64,000 bases of DNA from Myxococcales bacterium UBA1238. Lineage in GTDB: Bacteria; Myxococcota_A; Bradymonadia; UBA7976; UBA1532. The translations under genes and the position numbers were made by a program. The DNA lies in assembly GCA_002309015.1 (NCBI GenBank), contig DBWM01000043.1, positions 8,292 to 72,291 of the forward strand. The letters are read 5' to 3'. Numbering within the stretch: position 1 is the stretch's first letter; each line of letters begins with the position of its first letter. This document shows positions 1 through 8,409 of this stretch, piece after piece. Under the pieces are notes generated by a model. That model ran no database searches and had not been told where the DNA came from. It saw nothing but the letters and a program-made list of their open reading frames with translations.

Positions 1-521
1 CCGGTCTGGCGGTCGCCGATGATGAGCTCGCGCTGTCCGCGGCCAATGGGCACCATCGCATCGATCGCCTTGATGCCGGTCTGAAGCGCTTCCTTGACCG
101 AGCGGCGGGGCATGATGCCGGGGGCTTTCACGTCCACCTGGCGGCGCGCCTGGGCTTCGATGGGACCCAGACCGTCCAAAGGCTCGCCCAAAACGTTGAC
201 CACGCGACCGAGCAGCGCCTCGCCCACCGGCACATCGACGATGCGCCCCGTTCGCCGCACCGTATCGCCCTCGCGCACCAGCTGCGGATCACCGAACAGC
301 GCCACGCCCACGTTGTCTTCTTCGAGGTTGAGCGCCATCCCCTGCACGCCGCCCGAAAACTCGAGCAGCTCGCCGGCCATCGCCTGGGTGAGCCCGTAGA
401 CGCGCGCGATCCCGTCGCCCGCCGTCAGCACGGTTCCCGTCTCGCTGACCTCAATGCGCTTGTCGTAATCCTCAATCTGTTGGCGGATGATCTGGCTGAT
501 CTCCACAACCTTGAGTTCCAT
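1..521 (-). CDS. atpA: ATP synthase F1 subunit alpha (5' part, runs off window)
   Basis: This is the N-terminal 173 residues of the alpha subunit of F1, the non-catalytic nucleotide-binding subunit of the membrane ATP synthase. The visible part contains the beta-barrel domain (GDGIARVYGL near residue 36), the stretch around PGIMPRRSV near residue 140, and the start of the nucleotide-binding domain; the window ends at the first residues of the P-loop (GDRQTG). The ATG at 521 is preceded by GGAG at good spacing. The gene lies 51 bp after atpH in the same direction, the usual b', b, delta, alpha order. The rest of the gene and presumably gamma, beta and epsilon lie beyond position 1. Confidence 0.96.
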   Translation of the reverse strand, partial: MELKVVEISQIIRQQIEDYDKRIEVSETGTVLTAGDGIARVYGLTQAMAGELLEFSGGVQGMALNLEEDNVGVALFGDPQLVREGDTVRRTGRIVDVPVGEALLGRVVNVLGEPLDGLGPIEAQARRQVDVKAPGIMPRRSVKEALQTGIKAIDAMVPIGRGQRELIIGDRQT

Positions 522-572
522 TGGCGACTCCAGGAGTCAAAAGCCCCAAAGGCCTGCGCCCAGGGGCCGGAT

Positions 573-1115
573 TCAGCGGATCGCGCGCTTCATCGCCGTC
601 CGCAAATGCTCAAGCTGTCCCCGCACGCTCCCATCGCGCAAAACGCCGTCCATCTCGACCGAAAACCCCCCGATGAGCCCGGGATCGACGGTCACCTCCA
701 GTTCGACCGGCCGCCTGCTCAGCTTTTGGAGCTCGGTTTTGAGCTTTTGAAGCTGTGCGGCCGTGAGAGGCGCTGCGGTCTGCAGCTTTGCGAGGGAGAC
801 GCCCCGGCGGTCGTTCAAAAGCTGGCGGTAAACCTGCGCGATGGTGGGCAAAATCGAGATGCGCTCGCGATCGACCAAAAGCTGCAAAAAATGATCCATC
901 AGCCTGGAGAGCTTCAGCCGATCGCCAATCTGCTGCAACAGGCGGCGGCGCTCCTCCTTTGAAAACTGGGGATTCTGAAAGATCACCTTCAGGTCGGATC
1001 CCTCGATTGCCTGCGCCAGAACCTGGAGCGCCTCGGAACAGGCGTCCTCAGAGCGCTCCGCCTGCGCCAGATCGAGCAAGGCCTCCGCGTAAGGATGCGC
1101 CACGAGCGTCTTCAT
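573..1115 (-). CDS. atpH: ATP synthase F1 subunit delta
   Basis: A 180-residue delta (OSCP-type) subunit, which joins the peripheral stalk to the top of the F1 head. The start reads MKTLVAHPYAEALLDLA, the standard N-terminal helix of the family, and the C-terminal part contains the conserved VDPGLIGGFSVEMDG motif. Length is normal for the family. The gene sits between atpF and atpA, as expected, but is separated from atpF by 282 bp containing a tandem repeat instead of the usual few bases. Its ATG overlaps (ATGA) the stop of a small open frame that runs through that repeat region, so translational coupling to that frame is possible but unproven. Confidence 0.96.
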   Translation of the reverse strand: MKTLVAHPYAEALLDLAQAERSEDACSEALQVLAQAIEGSDLKVIFQNPQFSKEERRRLLQQIGDRLKLSRLMDHFLQLLVDRERISILPTIAQVYRQLLNDRRGVSLAKLQTAAPLTAAQLQKLKTELQKLSRRPVELEVTVDPGLIGGFSVEMDGVLRDGSVRGQLEHLRTAMKRAIR

Positions 1116-1196
1116 CGAAGCGCCCCCCGGTTCAAACCGCTCAAAACCTCACAGGATGCGCTGCGCCGACCGGACAAACCCGCCTCCGAAGCTCCG

Positions 1197-1377
1197 GGGT
1201 TGGTTTTGCCCCCGGACATTTTGCAGCTGGAGTTTACAGGGTTGGTTTTGTCCCCCGTCATTTTGCAGCTGGAGGTTAAAGGGTTGGTTTTGCCCCCGGA
1301 CATTTTGCAGCTGGAGTCTACAGGGTTGGTTTTGTCTGCCGGCATTTTTGCACCTGGAGGTTAAAGGGTTGGTTTTG
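1197..1377. repeat. 42-bp tandem repeat, 4.3 copies, inside the atp operon
   Basis: Four copies of a unit beginning GGGTTGGTTTTG start at 1197, 1239, 1281 and 1323 (units of 42, 42, 42 and 43 bp), followed by a 12-bp partial copy at 1366. Copies 1 and 3 resemble each other, as do 2 and 4, giving an 84-bp dimer pattern. Each full unit contains CATTTTGCA (CATTTTTGCA in copy 4), and three of the four contain CAGCTGGAG. On the minus strand, the sense of the operon, the unit can be read as a 14-residue peptide repeat (KTNP, then SSCKM) in an open frame 1112-1345 that ends overlapping the atpH start. There are no spacers, so this is not a CRISPR array. Function unknown. Confidence 0.95.
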
Positions 1378-1397
1378 GCTGGGTCCTGTCGGTACCT

Positions 1398-2042
1398 CTA
1401 AGCGTCCGGGGTCGCTTTTGTCGCCTCACCCTCGGAGGACTGTGGGTTTTCTGAGGCTTCCACCCTGGGGGATTCCAGCGCGAGCGGCGCTTTGGGGGCT
1501 TCATGGGCCAAATCGGCGATCGCCTCGTCCGCCAGCCGCGCGCGATCCTTGTCGGAAAGCTCGGCCTGCAGTTTGGCCATCGCCTCGCCCACCGCGCGGT
1601 CGCAAAGCTCGTCCTTTAAGCGCAGCCGCAACGCCGCAAGCTCCTGATCCGCCGTCAGCGCCGCCTCTTTGAGCACCCGGCTGACCTCTTTTCGCGCCGC
1701 CTCGATGATCGCCTCGCGCTCCGCCTCGCTCTCCGCCCGGCTCTTCTCCAAAAACGACGCGACCTCTTTTTCGATCCCCGAAACCCGCGCCTCGGACTGC
1801 GCGAGCAGCGCCTGGGACTCGGCGAGCTTCTCTTCGGCCTCTTTGAGGGCCGCCTCAACCTCCGCCGCCTTCGCCTTGAGCGCGCGCTTCGTGGGTTGTT
1901 TCAAAAAGTAAATCGCCGCCCCCACGATGAGCGCCAGGTTGACGCCGTGAAGCGCGATCGTGGTCCAGCTCTGCTGCCCCTCTTCGGAGGCCATCGCCGG
2001 CAACGCCGCCAAAAGCACCACCAAAAACTGCAAAAGCTTCAC
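1398..2042 (-). CDS. atpF: ATP synthase F0 subunit b
   Basis: A 214-residue peripheral-stalk subunit. A hydrophobic, signal-like N-terminus (MKLLQFLVVLLAALPAMAS) is followed by a second hydrophobic helix around residues 31-47 and then a long, charged, Glu/Ala/Lys/Arg-rich helix typical of the b-subunit dimer. The length exceeds that of E. coli b (156 residues) because of the N-terminal segment and an Ala/Pro/Glu-rich tail. Having a cleavable-looking leader before the membrane anchor occurs in some deltaproteobacterial b subunits. The start overlaps the stop of the b' gene by 4 bp, indicating translational coupling. Confidence 0.92.
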   Translation of the reverse strand: MKLLQFLVVLLAALPAMASEEGQQSWTTIALHGVNLALIVGAAIYFLKQPTKRALKAKAAEVEAALKEAEEKLAESQALLAQSEARVSGIEKEVASFLEKSRAESEAEREAIIEAARKEVSRVLKEAALTADQELAALRLRLKDELCDRAVGEAMAKLQAELSDKDRARLADEAIADLAHEAPKAPLALESPRVEASENPQSSEGEATKATPDA

Positions 2043-2500
2043 GGGCGACCTCCTAAAAACTTGCTCCGGATCACCTGCGCCAGCGCGATCGCTTCGCCTT
2101 CCATCTCGCGGCGGGCTTCGGCGATCTGGGCTTCCATGCGCTCGCGGGCCTCGGCCATGCGATCCTCGCCTTCTTTCTGAGCCTGCGCCAGGAGCGCTTC
2201 CCGTTCCTTCGCCGCCTGCTTCAGAAGCTGACTGCGTTCAGAGACCGCTTTTGCGCGCGCCGCCTGCAACTGCTCCCGGCATTGCGAATCGAGGGCCAGC
2301 GCCCGATCGTGCAGCGCCTGCGCCCGCTGAAGCTGCGCCGTCGTCCGCTCAAACCGCGCATCCTCCATCCTGAGGTAAGGCTCAAAAATGAGATGCTTCA
2401 GCAACAGCAGCAGCAACAGGATCAGGCCAAGCTGGATCAAAAAAGACGCATTGAGGTCGATGACCACAGAGGCCGCCAGGCATGTATGAAGCGGTTCCAT
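2039..2500 (-). CDS. ATP synthase F0 subunit b' (second b-type subunit)
   Basis: A 153-residue b-type stalk protein: one hydrophobic helix (residues about 18-38, a run of leucines) followed by a continuous charged coiled coil. It precedes atpF and overlaps it by 4 bp. Two different b-type genes in tandem imply a heterodimeric b/b' stator, as in photosynthetic bacteria and many deltaproteobacteria. The ATG at 2500 gives a 15-residue N-terminus before the membrane helix; a GTG just before VIDLNASF is an alternative start. Subunits a and c are not encoded in this window and must be elsewhere. Confidence 0.88.
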   Translation of the reverse strand: MEPLHTCLAASVVIDLNASFLIQLGLILLLLLLLKHLIFEPYLRMEDARFERTTAQLQRAQALHDRALALDSQCREQLQAARAKAVSERSQLLKQAAKEREALLAQAQKEGEDRMAEARERMEAQIAEARREMEGEAIALAQVIRSKFLGGRP

Positions 2501-2595
2501 TCACAAACCCCGCATTCACCGGTCCGCAATCAGCAAAAAGGGCTGACTTGTATCACTTCACATCCTCAGAATCAACGCATGACCGCCTTCCGGCT

Positions 2596-3306
2596 TCACA
2601 GCCGGGCCACCGCCGCCGCCGCAAGACAGCGCACGCGCTCCGCACCCGCAAGCTTGAGCGCCAGAGAAGCCGCCCGAAACGTCGCCCCCGTCGTCATCAC
2701 GTCGTCCACCAGCAACAAATCTGCCCCCGAAACGCCGCGCGCCATAAACGCACCGCGCAGATTGAGCTGCCGATCCGCCTCCGACAGCCCCGCCTGGGAC
2801 GGCGTATCGCGCGTCCTCTGCAACACCCGCCGCAAACAGGGCTTCCCGAGGGCAAGGGCGACCGCCTGCGACAGGATGAGAGGCGCCGAAAACCCCCGAA
2901 GCCTCACGCGATGTTTGTGAAGCGCCAGCGGCACCACCGCCTGCGGCGGATCCTTCAGGATCGCCTGCGGCAAATGGAGCGCCATCTTTTGACCCAGCGC
3001 CGCAAGACTCTCCATCGAACCGCGGTATTTCCCCGCCCGCACCGCTTCTCCCGCAGGCCCCTCGTAATCGAAGAGCCCAAAAGCGCGCTCAAAGGGCGGC
3101 GGATCCTTCAGACAGCGGTGACAGCTGCAAAACGGTGCATCCTCCGAAGGCAGCGCGGCGTCGCAACAGCGGCATCTCGGCCCCTCGCGCTCCGCAAACA
3201 GCCGATCGCAGGCTTCGCAAAACCCGCTCCCCGCAATCAAAACCCCGCAATTGACGCAATGCGACGGCCAAAACAGCGCCGCCAGTCCCTCAAACCACGC
3301 GTTCAT
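2596..3306 (-). CDS. comF: ComF family phosphoribosyltransferase-like protein
   Basis: A 236-residue protein with an N-terminal zinc-ribbon region (C-x2-C pairs in CVNCGVL, FCEAC, CRCC and CSCHRC) and a C-terminal phosphoribosyltransferase fold with the PRPP-binding motif LLLVDDVMTTGAT. In competent bacteria ComF acts in DNA uptake or transformation; in others (GntX-type) the role is unclear. The ATG at 3306 was preferred to an in-frame start nine codons upstream because GGAGG lies directly before it. It is transcribed divergently from metK. Confidence 0.9.
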   Translation of the reverse strand: MNAWFEGLAALFWPSHCVNCGVLIAGSGFCEACDRLFAEREGPRCRCCDAALPSEDAPFCSCHRCLKDPPPFERAFGLFDYEGPAGEAVRAGKYRGSMESLAALGQKMALHLPQAILKDPPQAVVPLALHKHRVRLRGFSAPLILSQAVALALGKPCLRRVLQRTRDTPSQAGLSEADRQLNLRGAFMARGVSGADLLLVDDVMTTGATFRAASLALKLAGAERVRCLAAAAVARL

Positions 3307-3419
3307 GAACCCCTCCAGGCTTTCAGGGATCATCGGCGCACGGAGGCATTTGTTGCGGGGCTTTTTGAAAAGGCCTTCGTTTCCGCTTTATGCCTTTCGT
3401 ATCAATGTAAATGAACCGA

Positions 3420-3447
3420 TTGACAGCGCGATCGGGCTCTATAAAAT
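3420..3447 (+). promoter_or_regulatory. Predicted sigma-70-type promoter of metK
   Basis: A perfect -35 hexamer TTGACA (3420-3425) is followed after 16 bp by TAAAAT (3442-3447), one mismatch from TATAAT. Transcription would begin about 26 bases before the metK start at 3480, leaving no room for a SAM riboswitch in the leader. Confidence 0.6.
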
Positions 3448-3479
3448 GCGCCCCTTTGTCAACCGTCTGAGAGTTCACA

Positions 3480-4649
3480 ATGTCACGCAAAAGCCTCTTC
3501 ACTTCGGAATCCGTCACCGAAGGCCATCCCGATAAAATCGCCGATCAGATTTCCGATGCCGTGGTCGACGCGATTCTCTCTCAAGATCCCAAGGGCCGCG
3601 TCGCCTGCGAGACCTTAATCAAGACCGGATATGTCAACATCGCGGGCGAAATCACGACCTCATGCTACGTGAACTTCAATCAGATCGTCCGCGACACGAT
3701 TCGAGAGATCGGTTACGTCAGTTCCGACATGGGTTTTGACGCGAACAGCTGCGCCGTACTGACCGCCATCGACGAACAATCGAGCGACATCGCTCAGGGG
3801 GTCAACGAAGGCGAGGGCGATTTCAAAGAACAGGGAGCCGGAGATCAGGGTCTGATGTTCGGTTATGCCTGCAATGAAACCCCCGAACTCATGCCTTTGC
3901 CCATCTCATTGGCGCACAAACTGACGATGCGCCTGACCGAGGTCCGCAAGAGCGGGCTCCTGCCCTATCTGCGCCCCGATGGGAAGAGCCAGGTGTCGGT
4001 GGAGTATGTGGATGGCAAGCCTTCGCGCATCTCTGCCGTCGTGATTTCAAGTCAGCATGCTGCCGACGTGCCGATGGAAAAGCTGCGCTCAGACATTCGC
4101 CGCGAGGTCATCGACTACATTTTGCCGGCTCACTTTGTCGATGAGAACACGCTTTATTACATCAATCCCACCGGTCGCTTCGTCATTGGTGGCCCCATGG
4201 GCGACTGCGGCCTGACCGGACGCAAGATCATCGTCGATACGTACGGCGGGATGGGACGTCATGGAGGCGGAGCCTTCTCGGGCAAGGATCCCACGAAGGT
4301 GGATCGCAGTGCCGCATATATGGCCCGTTACATCGCAAAGAACATCGTAGCTGCCGGCCTCGCGGATCGCGCCGAAGTGCAGCTGGCTTATGCGATCGGT
4401 GTCGCCGATCCCGTCAGCGTCAACGTCAACACTTTCAACACCAACAAGGTCCCCGAGGAGCGCATCGAACAGCTCGTACGCGAGCATTTCCCCCTGAAGC
4501 CCCGCGGGATCATCGAACATCTGGATTTATTGAAGCCCATTTACCGCAAGACCGCCGCTTACGGTCACTTCGGACGTGAAAACATGGGCTTCCGCTGGGA
4601 GCAAATCGACCGTGCCTCCACCCTCCGCGCAGCCGCCGGATTAAAGTAA
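3480..4649 (+). CDS. metK: S-adenosylmethionine synthetase
   Basis: A 389-residue cytosolic enzyme making S-adenosylmethionine from methionine and ATP. The ATP-binding N-terminus (TEGHPDKIADQISDAV), the loop GAGDQGLMFGYA near residue 120 and the P-loop-like GGGAFSGKDPTKVDRSAAY near residue 262 are all intact. Length matches the family. A strong promoter lies 33 bp upstream of the start and an intrinsic terminator directly follows, so metK appears to be a monocistronic unit between minus-strand comF and murA. Confidence 0.98.
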   Translation: MSRKSLFTSESVTEGHPDKIADQISDAVVDAILSQDPKGRVACETLIKTGYVNIAGEITTSCYVNFNQIVRDTIREIGYVSSDMGFDANSCAVLTAIDEQSSDIAQGVNEGEGDFKEQGAGDQGLMFGYACNETPELMPLPISLAHKLTMRLTEVRKSGLLPYLRPDGKSQVSVEYVDGKPSRISAVVISSQHAADVPMEKLRSDIRREVIDYILPAHFVDENTLYYINPTGRFVIGGPMGDCGLTGRKIIVDTYGGMGRHGGGAFSGKDPTKVDRSAAYMARYIAKNIVAAGLADRAEVQLAYAIGVADPVSVNVNTFNTNKVPEERIEQLVREHFPLKPRGIIEHLDLLKPIYRKTAAYGHFGRENMGFRWEQIDRASTLRAAAGLK

Positions 4650-4671
4650 ACGGTCTCTGTCCTTAAAAAAG

Positions 4672-4697
4672 GCCCTCCCCATGCGGAGGGCTTTTTT
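4672..4697 (+). terminator. Rho-independent terminator of metK
   Basis: A 7-bp perfect GC-rich stem (GCCCTCC at 4672-4678 paired with GGAGGGC at 4685-4691) with a 6-nt loop is followed by TTTTTTG, 22 bp after the metK stop codon. Confidence 0.92.
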
Positions 4698-4806
4698 GTA
4701 TCTGCAGGCTTCGGTTCTGCAAGTCACGAGTTCTTAAGGCTCCATTCCCTGCCCCACAGATACCATATTCGAGTTCATAAATGCTCTCCACATCCATTTT
4801 CTAAAC

Positions 4807-4843
4807 AAAAAGCGCGATCATACATCTTCTGATCGCGCTTTTT
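4807..4843. terminator. Bidirectional terminator between metK and murA
   Basis: A perfect 14-bp inverted repeat (4807-4820 with 4830-4843) carries an A-run on the left and a T-run on the right, so it reads as an intrinsic terminator on both strands. It lies 23 bp beyond the murA stop and probably ends the minus-strand dnaN-recF-murA transcript while also blocking read-through from metK. Confidence 0.88.
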
Positions 4844-4866
4844 GCTCACGTGAACCGAATTCAGAA

Positions 4867-6150
4867 CTACAAGATCCTCACCCTTTCGATCTGAGCCCCG
4901 AGTGCTTTGAGCTTCTGATCGATCGCCTCGTATCCACGATCGATCTGCTCAATGTTGTAGATCTCGGTTTTGCCCTGCGCGCAGAGACCGGCGATCAGGA
5001 CAGCCATGCCGGCACGGACATCGGGACTCTGGACTCTGCCTCCATGAAGCTGTTGCGGGCCCACCACGACCACGCGGTGAGGGTCGCAGAGGATGATCTG
5101 GGCGCCCATGCTTTGAAGGTGATCGACGAAGAACATGCGGCCATCGAACATCTTTTCGAAGAATAACACCGTACCTGCACATTGCGTGGCCACGGTGATC
5201 GCGATGCTCATTAAGTCGGTGGGGAATGCAGGCCACGGGGCGTCATCAATCTTCGGTGTATGCCCGTGATAGTCGAGGCGAATCTTCAGGGATTGATCTT
5301 CAGGCACGTAAATCCGGCCGTCCTGAAGCTCGAACTGAACGCCTAAGCGGTTGAAGACCATGCGGATCATGCGGAGATCTTCGGTGCAAGCCTTCTCGAT
5401 CGTGAGAGCGCTCCTGGTGACCGCAGCCAGACCTATCATACTCCCGATCTCGAGATAGTCGCTGCTCACTTCATGCTCTGCGCCCCGCAGCGACGAGACG
5501 CCATCGATATAGAGCAGATTCGTGCCGATCCCCTGAATGCGGGCGCCCATCTTGACCAATAGACGTGCCAGCCCGCAGACGTGAGGCTCGCAGGCAACGT
5601 TTCTGAGTATGGTCTGGCCCTCCGCGAGGACAGCAGCCATCAATGCATTCTCGGTCGCCGTTACAGAGGCTTCATCCAAAAAGATGTCATCTCCCTTTAA
5701 CTTCTCGGCCCGAATGTCATACATGTCTTCAATATCGAGCGTCGCGCCGAGCGCCTCGAACACATTAAAGTGGGTATCCAGGCGCCTTCTGCCGATGACA
5801 TCACCTCCGGGAGGCGGTAACACCACCCTGCCTAACCGCGCAAGCATGGGTCCCGCAAATAGAATCGATGCCCGCACGCGACTGCAGAGGGTACTGTCGA
5901 GTAAGGGCGTCTCTACGTTGGCCGTGCAGATACGCAATGTGTTTTCTGCCGTCCAATCCACTTCAGCGCCCGCCGCCTTTAACACCTGACACATCACATC
6001 CACGTCGCGAATATGTGGGATATGATGCAATATGACCGGCTCCGGGGTGAGCAAAGAGGCGGCAATCACAGGTAAAGCCTCGTTTTTGCTTCCACTCGGC
6101 GTCACAACACCCGACAACCGATGCCCGCCTTCGATGACAAACTTCTCCAT
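4867..6150 (-). CDS. murA: UDP-N-acetylglucosamine 1-carboxyvinyltransferase, Asp117 variant
   Basis: A 427-residue enzyme that transfers enolpyruvate from PEP to UDP-GlcNAc, the first committed step of peptidoglycan synthesis. Lys22-Asn23 of the substrate site are present. The active-site loop reads PPPGGDVIGRR: residue 117 is Asp, where most MurA proteins, including E. coli (Cys115), have the cysteine alkylated by fosfomycin. Natural Asp variants occur in Mycobacterium and Chlamydia and are active but fosfomycin-insensitive. The ATG at 6150 was chosen because AAGGAG precedes it; a 16-residue upstream extension is unlikely. It is the last gene of dnaN-recF-murA, 51 bp after recF. Confidence 0.97.
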   Translation of the reverse strand: MEKFVIEGGHRLSGVVTPSGSKNEALPVIAASLLTPEPVILHHIPHIRDVDVMCQVLKAAGAEVDWTAENTLRICTANVETPLLDSTLCSRVRASILFAGPMLARLGRVVLPPPGGDVIGRRRLDTHFNVFEALGATLDIEDMYDIRAEKLKGDDIFLDEASVTATENALMAAVLAEGQTILRNVACEPHVCGLARLLVKMGARIQGIGTNLLYIDGVSSLRGAEHEVSSDYLEIGSMIGLAAVTRSALTIEKACTEDLRMIRMVFNRLGVQFELQDGRIYVPEDQSLKIRLDYHGHTPKIDDAPWPAFPTDLMSIAITVATQCAGTVLFFEKMFDGRMFFVDHLQSMGAQIILCDPHRVVVVGPQQLHGGRVQSPDVRAGMAVLIAGLCAQGKTEIYNIEQIDRGYEAIDQKLKALGAQIERVRIL

Positions 6151-6201
6151 CTCAAACTCCTTCGTCTCTGTTTTGTTCTCTGTTGACCTGGATCTCAAAG
6201 C

Positions 6202-7281
6202 CTATAAAGGCTGAATGGCGCCCGCTTCCACCTGCCAGATCGTCTTCTCCGCTTCGATCTGCAGATAGCGAACGTCGGTGGTGGTAATGAAGACCTGCCC
6301 CTGGTAGCGCTCGAGAAAACTGAATAACTGCGCATTCTTATCGGCATCGAGCTCGCTCGAGACGTCATCGAGCAGAAGGATCGGCAACATGTGATGCTGA
6401 GACTGCAACAGCTCGATTTCGGCTATCTTCAGCGCCAGCGCCATCGAACGTCTTTGACCCTGACTCGCGTAAGCCCGCGCCGATCGGCTCTCCAGATGAA
6501 TCTCAAGATCGTCCCCATGGGGCCCGCGGGACGTGAAACCACGCTGTCGATCGTGCACCCTGTCCGCCTGCCACAGGTTCATAAAGGCTTTGGGGTCACC
6601 GATTTCGGACGAGGCGACGGCGCACCGATAGCTTAAGTGGGCTTTTGATCCCCCCGAGATTTCAAAAAAAATACGAGAAAAGGCTTTGGAAAAATCTTCG
6701 AGATACAATGCGCGCAATAGATTTAACCGCGCGGCCGCCTGAGCCAGGGACTCCTCAAAGGCCTCCAGCAATAAGTCCGACGATGCCTCGCGTAATAAGC
6801 GGTTGCGACCCTCGAGCGCTCTGCGATAGGCGAGCACTTCATTCAGGTGACCCGGATTCCCGTTAAAAATCGCGCGATCTAAAAACCGCCGACGCTGCTC
6901 CGGGGGTCCGCCAATCAGGCTCACATCGTCGGGCATAAACAAAATCGCCGACAAAACCCCAAAATACTCGCGCATAGAGCAGGCTTTGCCCTCGCGCTGC
7001 AACAGGCGCTCCCCCTTCTCCACGCCGATCGCGAGCCGATGCGTCAGCCCTTCCGCCTCAACCATCCCTTCCACGCGCATGGCATTCTCACCAAAACGCA
7101 CCAACTCCTTCAATCTTGAAGTGCGGGCCGGGCGCAGGCTCGACAACCAATAAATCGCCTCGAGCAAATTGGTTTTGCCTTGCCCGTTCCGGCCCATGAT
7201 CACGTTGAAATGCGGCTCAAACGCCAGCATCCCATCTTCAAGATTTCGGAACGACAGAAGGGAAAGTTGCTTTAAATGCAT
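6202..7281 (-). CDS. recF: DNA replication and repair protein RecF
   Basis: A 359-residue SMC-like ATPase that loads RecA at single-strand gaps with RecO and RecR. It shows the Walker A motif GRNGQGKTN near residue 30, the ABC-type signature YASQGQRRSMALALK, and the Walker B motif ILLLDDVSSELD. The length is normal. It lies 6 bp downstream of dnaN, the widespread dnaN-recF pairing, so both are likely co-transcribed. Confidence 0.97.
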   Translation of the reverse strand: MHLKQLSLLSFRNLEDGMLAFEPHFNVIMGRNGQGKTNLLEAIYWLSSLRPARTSRLKELVRFGENAMRVEGMVEAEGLTHRLAIGVEKGERLLQREGKACSMREYFGVLSAILFMPDDVSLIGGPPEQRRRFLDRAIFNGNPGHLNEVLAYRRALEGRNRLLREASSDLLLEAFEESLAQAAARLNLLRALYLEDFSKAFSRIFFEISGGSKAHLSYRCAVASSEIGDPKAFMNLWQADRVHDRQRGFTSRGPHGDDLEIHLESRSARAYASQGQRRSMALALKIAEIELLQSQHHMLPILLLDDVSSELDADKNAQLFSFLERYQGQVFITTTDVRYLQIEAEKTIWQVEAGAIQPL

Positions 7282-7287
7282 GCGCGA

Positions 7288-8409
7288 TCAGGGACGCATG
7301 GGCATCACAACAAACAAATACTGCTCTGAGCCCACCTCGCGAATGATCGCCGGCGAGAGATGCTCGTTGAGCGCCATTTCGATCTTATCGGACGACAAAA
7401 TCTTAAGAATGTCGCTGACATAGCGCGAGTTAAAGGTGATCGAGAGATCGCCCCCGTCGTAGCCCTCGATCTCCAGCTCTTCGTGCGCGCTGCCGCAGTC
7501 GGGGTTCTCGGCCTTCAAAATCATGTGGCCGTTGGTGATCTCGATCTTGATGCCGTGGGTGCGCTCACTGGCCAGAATCTCGATGCGCCGCAAGCTGTTC
7601 AGCAAGTCCAGTCGGGAGACATTCAAATGCCGCTCGCTCTTCTTCGGAATCACCGCTTTGTAATCCGGGAACTGAGCGTCGATTAACTGGATGTAGAGCG
7701 TCACGTCGCTGGCGGCGGCCACAAACAGGTTTTCGGCTACGGCAAACGAAACCTCGCGGCCGAATTCGCTCAGGAACTGCTTCAGCTCGTTGATGCCCTT
7801 GCGCGGGATGATCACGCCGTCGCGCGCAGGAATATCGGCATCGCGGGAAGCATTGCGCTCGCCCTGGCTCAGGCGGTGACCGTCCGTCGAAACCAGCCGA
7901 ACGACGCCGTTGCCGATGCAGGTGAAGTAAACGCCGTTCAGCATCGGCCGCGTGTTGTCGGTCGAGACCGAAATCATCGTGCGATCGACCAGTTCGCGCA
8001 GCACCGCCCCATCGATGGGCACGAGGGAAGTCCCCTCTCTCGAAGGTAATTCCGGATACATGTCGGGCGACGACATCTTCAGGCTGTAGTGATTGTTTCT
8101 GTATGTCACAATCAGCATCTGATTGTCGTCATCCGTCTTGATCAGAATGTCCTCAACGGGCAAAACACTTGTGACCTCAAAAAAGCGTTTGCCTTCGACG
8201 GTCACTTTTCCAGGCGATGTGACGCGCGCATTCAGATACCCGTCGTAGGTGACTTCCAGGTCGGTGGCACCGATGCGCAGGCGTCCGCTGTCATCCGCTT
8301 CCAGAAGCACGTCCGAAGGCGACTGCCCACTGTTTGATTTTCGACTCAATACACCTTGAACGCGTTTCAAGGCGCGCACGAGCTGCTCGCGGTTAACCGC
8401 AAACTCCAT
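7288..8409 (-). CDS. dnaN: DNA polymerase III sliding clamp (beta subunit)
   Basis: A 373-residue sliding clamp of three similar domains. The start (MEFAVNREQLVRALKRVQGVL) and the C-terminal strand ending in VVMPMRP are characteristic; the terminal MPMR-type sequence is part of the protein-binding cleft. A good ribosome site (AGGAAGG) precedes the ATG at 8409. The gene heads a dnaN-recF-murA unit. dnaA, its usual upstream neighbour, is not next to it; the preceding 286 bp instead contain DnaA-box-like sites. Confidence 0.98.
   Translation of the reverse strand: MEFAVNREQLVRALKRVQGVLSRKSNSGQSPSDVLLEADDSGRLRIGATDLEVTYDGYLNARVTSPGKVTVEGKRFFEVTSVLPVEDILIKTDDDNQMLIVTYRNNHYSLKMSSPDMYPELPSREGTSLVPIDGAVLRELVDRTMISVSTDNTRPMLNGVYFTCIGNGVVRLVSTDGHRLSQGERNASRDADIPARDGVIIPRKGINELKQFLSEFGREVSFAVAENLFVAAASDVTLYIQLIDAQFPDYKAVIPKKSERHLNVSRLDLLNSLRRIEILASERTHGIKIEITNGHMILKAENPDCGSAHEELEIEGYDGGDLSITFNSRYVSDILKILSSDKIEMALNEHLSPAIIREVGSEQYLFVVMPMRP

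Noticed and set aside
1197..1377. CRISPR-like array
   Set aside because: The units are directly adjacent 42-43 bp tandem copies with no unique spacers and no cas genes in the window.
3448..3479. SAM riboswitch in front of metK
   Set aside because: The leader after the predicted promoter is only about 26-32 nt, too short for any SAM riboswitch class.
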